Assembly: GCA_950022655.1 (NCBI GenBank)
Contig: OX465579.1
Span: 76,085,193 to 76,149,192, forward strand
Reading direction: 5' to 3'
From: Alentia gelatinosa
Lineage: Eukaryota > Annelida > Polychaeta > Phyllodocida > Polynoidae
Length of the DNA stretch: 64,000 nt
The stretch's first letter is position 1, and each line of letters starts with the position of its first letter. Below the pieces are notes generated by a model that was given only the letters and a program-made list of their open reading frames with translations, was not told the origin of the DNA and ran no database searches. Shown here piece after piece: positions 56,101-64,000 of the stretch. A program made the position numbers and the translations under genes.

Positions 56101-57540
56101 TTTTCCTATTTTTCCGTCACCCTCACCTTATATATTTGATGTATTAATTGTTGTTATGTTGTTAGAACACCATCAACCAATATATCAGGTTCATGGAACT
56201 CAAGGTAGTAGAAATAATATCTCTCTCGTCCACCAATGAGCACAGTGGAAAGGGCATTACATATCTGGTCATATATGCAGACAAATAATGACCTTTCAGT
56301 TCGAGTGATGATTAGCAAGATCTTGTAGATCGGGGCTTATTTGTAGCCTCCAAGCAACACATGCTCTAGGGTCTAAGACTTCCCGATATCAGAGCACAAG
56401 CAGAGTAATGTGGATAGGAAGAGAGAAGTGCAGTGTCTGGTCTTTTTTTTTAAACAAAAGTGAGACAAGATACGTATAAATAAAATTTACAACTACAGAG
56501 GGAAGATAAATCTGGAGAATATATTTTTGTATATACATGTAATGAAGTCTTGTGAGGTGTATTCCCATCTAAAATGTTTTTTTTATTCTCTTCAACAGCG
56601 GTTTCGCTACGAATGGCGTATACAACTGTGTTTCTTTTATATATTGTATGGCTAAAACCTATTAGTACACTGATATATGCCTTTGAGGAGTGTGAAACAT
56701 AATCTGTTACCATTTCTATGGGATCTATCTGGCAACCCTTTTAACTCTTGTATTTGCTTTCAATCTTGAGTATAGTTCTTCCTAGCAAATCTTCCTAGTA
56801 TGAATACAGCATCCACCTATTGTAGAGACGATGTGCTTTAGCGAGTATATAGTATATGAATCGGTGTAATCTTCATAGCATAGCCCTTGCAAGTTAGCTT
56901 GTCAATGTTTGTCATGTCTTCTCTAACATATATTCAACAGTTCAAATGAGCAATTATTGAGTGTATAAGATGAATTGTTTGTCATACTAGAAGATCAATC
57001 TAACATTTATTGCATCAATGGCAAAACCTGTACATTAACTTTAACTGAGAAAACTATCTTGTTTATTAGTTTAATGTCATTCTTACTAACTCAATACAAA
57101 TATTAAGGTGGGAAGCTTGTGGGGGCGGCCCGCATATATTTGACGAGCAGATCCTTTATACAGAGCCAGCCTACAGACTGCATCCATCTAAGCAGCATAA
57201 AGGTGTTGCTAAGAAAGACCGGGAGGGAAGGAGCCAATAGAGCCCCAGACACATTGCCACTACTGTATTGTATTTCTAACAAGAGTCTCTAGTTCTAGTA
57301 CATTATTGTGACAGAAAGAAGCGGAGCAGAAAAAAATGTCACCTTTTCAGAGATGTAGTTTGTATAAGACAGAATCGTTATTCTCCCCAAAGGTCAAGCC
57401 GCAAGTTTGGATAAGCTGATAGCAGCAAGGTTTACTTTACCGATACATAAAACTAGTTGAGGCTGTTTTTCCCAAATTACAATTGTGTTCCACGACAAAC
57501 GTATGGAATTAAAGAATTGTATTCGCATTCTGGGTAGTAT
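56101..57540. other. Non-coding stretch
   Basis: Mostly AT-rich; the minus frame 56450-56713 (87 codons) has no features. Confidence 0.3.
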
Positions 57541-57543
57541 ATG

Positions 57544-57810
57544 GATTTATCTTAGCCTGGAATAAACGTCCATAGGCTTAACATTAGGAACTCTTTCTCA
57601 ACAGGCTTGCGAGTAGGATAACTCATTCTCAACGGGTAATAAACAGATAGATATTTCCAGGCTAAGATAAAATCAGAAACATTTTCGTGTTTGGACTGAG
57701 TCCCATTCGCCATCGCGTTTGGAGTGCTTCAGAATATTCACTCGGCAATCGCCTCGTTCATATTATTGCGCACTCCAAATTCGATGGCGATCGAGGACAC
57801 AGACCAAACA
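57544..57810. repeat. Two adjacent imperfect hairpins
   Basis: First: GATTTATCTTAGCCTGG at 57544-57560 pairs with CCAGGCTAAGATAAAATC at 57657-57674. Second: about 57689-57727 pairs with 57768-57810 (cores CGCCATCG, TTTGGAGTGC and GCACTCCAAA, CGATGGCG). They may be two foldbacks or one nested element. Confidence 0.55.
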
Positions 57811-60125
57811 CTCAGTTTCTTTCCTATGTCTCCATGCCATCATAGCTTATTCCTATACAATTTCCAATATAATCAGAGAGGGTTAAGATAAATGAGTGAA
57901 TTCCATTGAATAGATGTACCGTATTCTTAAAACGCGATAAGTCTATTTCACCAAAACAACAAGAACGGATCTTATTCAACCATCCTCACCCTATATTCTT
58001 ATCATCATATACATGGAAATAAGCCACTTTGTTTAGCATTGTCTTCCCCTTGCTAGCCTTCGCGACGCATGGGATATCTGTGAGTGTGTTGTTTATCTAT
58101 TCAAGATTGAAAATGACGGTATTTTTTATTGTATTTGCGCTGCTGTATTTAAATTTGTTTATTCTATGGTAAAGAATGTTTCTTAAATTGTGCTGGGCGT
58201 GTATATTGTGATGGTTTCAATTTGAACCGACGAGTCATCACCATTTCCCTCTCAATTAGTGAATGACAAAAAATCGTGTGGTAGCCTACAGAGGGACGTA
58301 GCACATTCATATTCCATTGGAGATATTATCCAGGACCCCACCTATAGGGGATTCTGAGAACTATCTCCTAAGTGTGACATCTTCACATACGGGAACCAGC
58401 TCCGTGAAGCCGCTTCTCAAGTTCAAAGGGTGCTGTGATCTTACTCGTCCTCATACCCTATAAAATATGGTGAAAAACGTCAGACAAAGACCTAGAAACG
58501 TATAATAAGACTTGGGATGATGCCACGATACAATGTATCGTGGATATCCAGACATGCCTGAAGGAAATCGACGGGGATTGAGATCACTGCCGTTGATCTT
58601 CTCAAAATTCCCTAAGTATCGGTATCAAAAGTAGGTTGGCATGTATCTGGATATTTTGTGGAAAGTGATATTACATTAGTCTGTGCTTCTCGAGAAATGT
58701 ATTGGTACCAGATGTCAGCCAAGTACCAGATTTATAAATTTGTATTTACCGTAGTCCATGAAGGTTTTTACATCTGCTCTGTCACTCTGGAAGTGGTGAT
58801 TGATATCAGAATACACACCCATATAATTTTAATCCTGTAGCTCTGTGTATCAAAGTGGCAATCATGTATGAAACTCGTTTATCTGTCTCATCTTGCGATA
58901 CATAAGCTTTGCGTCATTCTCTTTGATCTCTCTCTTTGTTCCACACTTCATCTCGCAAAACATCTTATAAACATGTCTTAGTGGAATACCCCCACGGCTT
59001 TTATGGATATTCATATTTTTAACCATCCATGTTTTAATTTATCCTGGTTTCTTCACACATCCTGGTACCTCAGGCAAAGAGAACCCCTGACCTGGGAAGG
59101 GTTACCCCCTCAACACTGACTCCAACACAAAATTCAGTTGTACCAACGATGCAACATTTCCGGCATCACAGGTGCATTAGACGTCCGAGACCGCATCATA
59201 ATTTCGATATGAAATGCCTGATTTAAGATACTTCGAGTTGATAATGCCAAACTTACCTAATTCAAACGCTTTATGATTTTCGGTTGAGAATTTCCGAAAC
59301 ATTTTCTTTTCAAATCACTATTGTGCATAGTTTACACAGAGTAGAGAACATTTCCCACACACTCCGATGTAATTTGCGTTGTGTGGAAATGTGATCATCG
59401 CTAGGGATATCGGGAACTGCTTCCCAATATCTGTTATAGGAACTTGATACTCTCACTACCCTGTACTCTTATGTGAAGTCCAGGGTTAATTACTCGGTTT
59501 CAACATTATCCTCCTCATGATACGTCTAAGTACACGGCAAACCATTCATGTTATCTAACTCTATAATAGCACTTGTCTTTTCGCCAAAACGTCAACATTT
59601 ACGTGTGCTTTACGTCTCTTATAATTTCAATAAAACCAGACTTCCCTCGTAGTATGGTCCGTCTGATCCTCACAATCAAAAATGGCGTGAGCGTCCTGAA
59701 CTGCGGCCCCCGTGTACCACTACGGGGTTGCCCCTTGCTTACCTGCATCTAACCCACGTCTTATTAGTACCCAGCAACACTTTGCCTGGTTGACCTTTTT
59801 GACGCCTCCTGATATGTTTCTATGGCGACGGCCGGAAGTCACCCCTGCGGAAGTCCATGAGGGGCTTATGGAGGGGCCAATCTTGGGAGCGGCAACTATT
59901 TTCGTCGTCATGTCCGACCTACGCTGGGACCATTTTTAGACATACTCAGCGGTCTCCCAGCTGCAGCACTGGGGATCTGCTGGTTGGAGTTCACTCGGGC
60001 GCTTAGAGCCTTTATAGGGAATGTTCCATTTGGCCGAATTTTCAGCCGAAATATTATACTGACAGTGTCTGATTTACTATTCGGGTATAGTTAATGTAAT
60101 TACCTACCTCATATAAAACGTGTAA
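57811..60125. other. Non-coding stretch
   Basis: It contains a 21-base perfect palindrome at 58523-58543 (arms CCACGATAC and GTATCGTGG). A GC-richer patch at 59690-59990 has opposing frames of 75 and 63 codons and AAAATGGCG near 59680. I cannot tell whether that patch is an exon or promoter. Confidence 0.35.
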
Positions 60126-60129
60126 ATTC

Positions 60130-60605
60130 CGGTAATATCCGCTTGGAGAGTCTCCCGCACATAGAGTTAACCAGACCTAGGAGTGGAGAATGAAGGCCCA
60201 CGAGAGTGAGATTCTCGTGCAGTGAAAAACTCGAATCTGTTCTTTTTTGTAGGACTATACTCAGACATGCTTTTTCTCTTATGATTCATTTCGAGCCATG
60301 TCGAAATCAAAGTTTACTGTTGTAGTTTTCTGATCTACTTTTCTCATGAGAAACCAATGAGATTCCAACTTTCGCTGGTTCCCTACCATGATTCTGGTAG
60401 GATATGCTTGGAGTTCCTTCCGCACATAGAGGCAGCCATAGTGAACCAAACTTAGGCCTGGAGACTGAAGGGCCACGAGAGTGAGAATCTCGTCGAGATA
60501 AAAACTTGAAGATGCCAATCCTTTTTTCAGTTTTACACTCAGCTGTACTTCTTCTCTTATGATATAGTTCTACCCATACTGAAGTCAAATTGTAGGGCTG
60601 TAGTT
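60130..60605. repeat. Local duplication, two diverged copies of about 200-220 bp
   Basis: Segments at about 60146-60335 and 60400-60605 share, in order, GCTTGGAG, CCGCACATAGAG, GAATGAAGG/ACTGAAGGG, CCACGAGAGTGAGA, a T-rich tract, TTCTCTTATGAT and a TGTAGTT end. Each contains a small stem around CACGAGAGTGAG-ATCTCGT. Identity is moderate. Confidence 0.65.
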
Positions 60606-61311
60606 AAAAGTATTGTTGGCGGAGTCGGAAACTGAAGCACGTATCCACCAGAGAGCCCGTCCATAGGCTCTAGCCACGATTTAGTGGGAACTGCTCCAGA
60701 GAGAGGGCGCCACTAAGAAGATGCTAAGTTCATATATTAACGGTGCAATATGATGCTTGACATCTTTATTTTACACACACATAATCGGAAACGACGAAGT
60801 CGCTAGTACAATAATAAAGTGAGATCGGTCGGCGGGAGCTGCTGTCCGCCATCGGCGACACAGTTTGTTTGAGTATTCTGGTAGGTTTCTTAACTGCTGG
60901 TGTCCTCTTGTTTCCAATGGCTACAATGTCAGAGCGATAACCATGACCCCTCGTGTGTCCATTGGAGAGTTGTTAAGCGAAGGTAGGTGGTGTATACACT
61001 GGCCGCCAGAGCTACACGACCTTATTGGCTCTGGTTGGGTTAAATTCGTGGCCGCCGTGACCCATTGCAATAGACTGGCCTCGGCCCCTGTCAGAGAGTA
61101 GACCTTTTGTACCGCTTGAAGAGAGGCCAATTTTCCATTTTCTTATTTTCTTTCCTGTATATTCTTTCAAGATACATGTATGATCATAACGCTTGATTCT
61201 TTATTAATTTGTTAGCTATGAATATGTTTCATCAAATAAGTCTGCTTTTAGAGCCTACATAGAACAAAACTACTTTGTCGAGGCGAACACAGAGGATACA
61301 GTGTGAGATTT
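60606..61311. other. Non-coding stretch
   Basis: A GC-richer zone at about 60810-61110 has opposing 78- and 69-codon frames and no clear promoter motif. AGAGAGAGGGCGCCACT at about 60692 is loosely like a CTCF core but not convincing. Confidence 0.3.
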
Positions 61312-61648
61312 AACCCGACCAACCCCTATATCGTAGCTCAGCGCAGACAGGGGTTGGTTGGCAATCTAGGTGGTGTATTGAAGAAAAAATAAGTTGTGTA
61401 TAATTGTTATTTCTAAAATGAACACAACTGTAACTATAATCATTACAATCTACAACACTAGAACTGTCATCCAGGGGTAGGATTGCCATCGGGGGAAGTC
61501 AGAGAACTTTAACATGTTCGCATACTATCGGCAGGGGTTGGTTGGCAATCTAGGTGGTGTATTGAGGAAAAAATAAGTTGTGTATAATTGTTATTTCCAA
61601 AATGAACACAACTGTAACTATAATCATATTCGCATACTATCGGCAGGC
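61312..61648. repeat. Recent tandem duplication, 184-bp period
   Basis: GGGGTTGGTTGGCAATCTAGG starts at 61350 and again at 61534, and the following about 95 bases match with two differences. CGCATACTATCGGCAGG appears at 61520 and 61631. The upstream GACCAACCCC forms an inverted pair with GGGGTTGGTTGG, as at 52945-52998. Confidence 0.8.
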
Positions 61649-61649
61649 T

Positions 61650-62171
61650 GTCAGTATCATAACAAATGACCCCAGATATCGTCAGAGTAACATTTTTAGG
61701 CATGTGGGAAAGATCTACCAGATCTTTTCGGGAAGTAGCTTTGTTAATAAACATTCCTGTTTATTAAACGTGTGTGTTGTGTTATGTGTGACTAGGTCCG
61801 TGTAAACTCACCGAAAGCCGAACCAACCTACGTAGAGTGCGTAGGGTGGGATCCTGCCTGGAATTAGCGTTCCGGATTGGGGTCATCCAACCTGCTAGAC
61901 AGGTGGCGGCCACCACAATATCATACCTCCATGGTAATCCAAAATAATTAGGATGTTATAAAATAGTAATGATATAACTAAAATAATTGTTTACATACGT
62001 TGGAAAAATATTATTATATTATTCGCATTATTTCATTAAAAAATAAGTTTCTTAAATTTCAGAAAGGATGCCTCAAGGCATAATGATTTTGATACTAACC
62101 TCTTGTAAATTATATTATATAGATTTATAGGATGTGAAGCAGAAAAATAATAACAATGATCATCCTATAAA
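61650..62171. other. Non-coding stretch
   Basis: AT-rich apart from a patch near 61810-61920; nothing recognised. Confidence 0.3.
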
Positions 62172-62174
62172 TTA

Positions 62175-63240
62175 CATTGCACGAAAACCACCATTTTACA
62201 TATATATATGCCATCGCGATAACGCACGTATCGGCTGTATCGTGCCTTGTTTACATTTGAATGTACACCTCTTATCCGCGTCTGCGTTTCAGGCGTCTAC
62301 GAGACAGTTTCCATATGTAGACACGCGCGACTTGGCTGTATTTCACACCTGGCGTATCCAGGATAAAACATGCTCTGCACGATATATATACGCTAGGCGT
62401 ATGTGTATGTGTATCGAAAATTAAAAAAGTCTGCTACCTCTACCATGCCCGTTGTTGTTTTTAGACCTGCCGACCCCCAACTCCTCCCACCCCCAGTCAC
62501 CCCCCGACTCCCCCCACCCCCCCACGCCACCCCCAGCCAGCCTCAGTGAGAAGCCCCCCGCTGCCCGCCGCCCGCCGCCCACTGCCCACTGCCCGCCGCC
62601 AGCTGCGTTTGTACAGGTTGACTCAGTGGGAAACCCTCCCCCACCCCCCACCGCCCGCCCATGCCCGCTGCTGCCCGCCGCGAGGTGTGATGGTGTCGGG
62701 TGGGGGCCGGGTACACATGTACAGCCGCATTCACACGTGTGCGGCCCCATTCACACCTGTGCGGCCGCATTCACACGGGGGTAAGATGATTTCAGGATTC
62801 AACCTCAAGTCTGAAGAGGGTCATTATATAGTAAGCCTGACTGTCCATACATTGAAATGGTGTTTGAAAGTAAGATCTATTATAAAAACAATTAAAAAAA
62901 CAACATAATACAACATAATGCAACATAATTAAGTTTTTATAAAATAAATTGGTAATATAAGATTGCAATTTTCATATAATACAGACTTGGATGGTTATTG
63001 GCAAATGGAATATACTACCACTGATGTCCCCAAGTGGCAGAGGTCTGAATTATTGGATACTGGCGTAAATAAACAGAATCAGGCGTATATATAATGTATA
63101 TAAGACCGCACCATGGACACGTATATACACCACTAGATAAGGCATTTACGAGACGGATAACAGGTAGAACTTCTAGATGCAAAATGCTACTGTTAGACAC
63201 GTTTCACATACATATGTAAAATAGTGGTTTTCGTGCAGTG
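62175..63240. mobile_element. Non-autonomous CACTA-like (CMC) DNA transposon, copy 2
   Basis: This is a 1,066-bp sister of 6921-7977 in the same orientation, with ends CATTGCACGAAAACCACC and GTGGTTTTCGTGCAGTG (one base change in the left CACTG). It is flanked by TTA at 62172-62174 and 63241-63243. Both subterminal zones align with copy 1. The GC-rich centre differs: here it is a C-rich tract (about 62465-62690) followed by three CATTCACACGTGTGCGGCC-type units at 62725-62778. Frames of up to 120 codons there are compositional. Confidence 0.82.
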
Positions 63241-63347
63241 TTACCAATGATTGTTTATATGGCTTGAGTTGTCGAAGCGGAGCTGAGTGCATACCTGTTG
63301 CAGAAGACAATGGAAGCCATTAGCCAATTATGTGAAATTAAGATAAA

Positions 63348-63468
63348 TTTTGATTTTATCCTATCCTGTCACATGTTTCTAACTTTATATGTTACCTGTT
63401 GCATATAGATATCGTACGGTAACACCATGCTAGGTCTATAGAGATTTATATGAGGAGGAGGATAAAAC
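63348..63468. repeat. Small inverted-repeat element, copy 2
   Basis: TTTTGATTTTATCCTATCC at the left and GGAGGAGGATAAAAC at the right correspond to the ends of 44021-44180. The interior is unrelated or too diverged. Confidence 0.4.
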
Positions 63469-63469
63469 T

Positions 63470-64000
63470 ATATGCCTACATGTAAAACTATATGTTTTAC
63501 AGACAAAGACTATTTCATGAGAAGGAACTTGACCGCTGTGGGTGGAGTTCAAGCCTGAGCCTGTAGGCCAGATTTAAGTTGTTTTTGTTGGTCTTCTTTT
63601 ATGTAATTTAAGATTCCTTATGATATGGTATATTCATATAAACCAGAAAGGTTTCTTTTCTGGTACAACAATCTCATGGCAAGGTGCTTTGGTTAGTCTC
63701 AGGGATCAATGGCAAATCGGATTCACATGGAGCGACACACTTGGTACACAGTCTCAGATGTAGTTACTGTGAACACTCACCCTGGGTCTCAAGTAATCAT
63801 GATTGCTGGCCTTCTATTGGCTAGTGCAGGTACATAGTCGGCAACTCAGTAGCAGGTCCATTTGTCTCACCAAGCATATATAGCTATGATTTTGCGCTAA
63901 ATTTCAAACGTGTTCAAAATCAAAATCTCATGGGATTCTGTACCTGGTTAAGGGTAATTGTCTTCGACAATTGCAGAGAAAATAACTTGTGTCAGGGATA
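63470..64000. other. Non-coding end of window
   Basis: AT-rich; AAAATCTCATGGGATTCTGT near 63922 is loosely like part of the first foldback. Nothing else recognised. Confidence 0.3.

Noticed and set aside
60685..60710. CTCF-like site
   Set aside because: AGAGAGAGGGCGCCACT matches the core only loosely.
62421..62908. Frames of 75-120 codons in CMC copy 2
   Set aside because: Compositional, from a C-rich tract; opposite-strand frames coexist.

Overview
The window is animal (metazoan) nuclear DNA, most likely from an invertebrate; phylum cannot be decided from the sequence. It is AT-rich, gene-poor and full of non-autonomous DNA transposons, foldback elements, minisatellites and retroelement relics. 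There is no operon structure, no ribosome-binding sites, no rRNA, no intact tRNA and no CRISPR array. No conventional multi-exon host gene could be assembled.

The dominant object is a complete tyrosine-recombinase (YR) retrotransposon of the Ngaro/DIRS order on the minus strand at 36911-42156. It has a Gag-like ORF, a reverse transcriptase-RNase H ORF and a tyrosine recombinase ORF. These are framed by the split direct repeats typical of the group: A1 at the 5' end, then B1-A2-B2 at the 3' end. A1 and A2 differ at about two positions, B1 and B2 look identical, and all catalytic motifs are present, so it is a young and possibly competent copy. It is strikingly GC-rich against AT-rich flanks. 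Three decayed relatives share the window: a plus-strand Gag relic near 27.1-28.4 kb, and two minus-strand pieces at 52.8-52.9 kb (Gag zinc-binding tail) and 54.05-54.51 kb (5' repeat plus Gag start) that may be parts of one broken element.

Layout. 0-5.2 kb: a 404-bp foldback, a two-copy repeat family (1.44 and 4.92 kb), a perfect X-box and a 24-bp minisatellite. 6.9-9.3 kb: a 1.06-kb CACTA-like (CMC) element with 3-bp target duplication, whose sister copy sits at 62.2-63.2 kb, and a 513-bp TIR element. 12.6-13.2 kb: a near-perfect 58-bp-arm hairpin and an LTR fragment. 15.9-18.9 kb: microsatellite and minisatellites, then a candidate promoter and signal-peptide first exon. 19.7-20.3 kb: a CpG-rich, TATA-containing candidate promoter. 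22.2-22.7 kb: a solo LTR. 23.8 kb: a candidate signal-anchor exon. 25.1 kb: a CRE/E-box/ETS cluster. 25.9-26.2 kb: a TIR element. 31.1-31.6 kb: a 51-bp minisatellite. 33.5-34.3 kb: an E2F-CCAAT-TATA cassette, a 45-residue membrane micro-ORF and a candidate exon. 43.2 kb: a candidate small secreted protein. 45.0-47.8 kb: a 2.8-kb mirror-arranged complex of minisatellites. 48.2-49.4 kb: a TIR element with TA duplication. 56.0 kb: a tRNA-derived SINE. 57.5-63.5 kb: hairpins, local duplications and the second CMC copy.

Host coding calls are based on single exons with hydrophobic leaders, good donor sites or promoter motifs and are tentative. Transposon calls rest on terminal inverted repeats, target-site duplications, paired copies in the window or recognisable protein motifs and are firmer.
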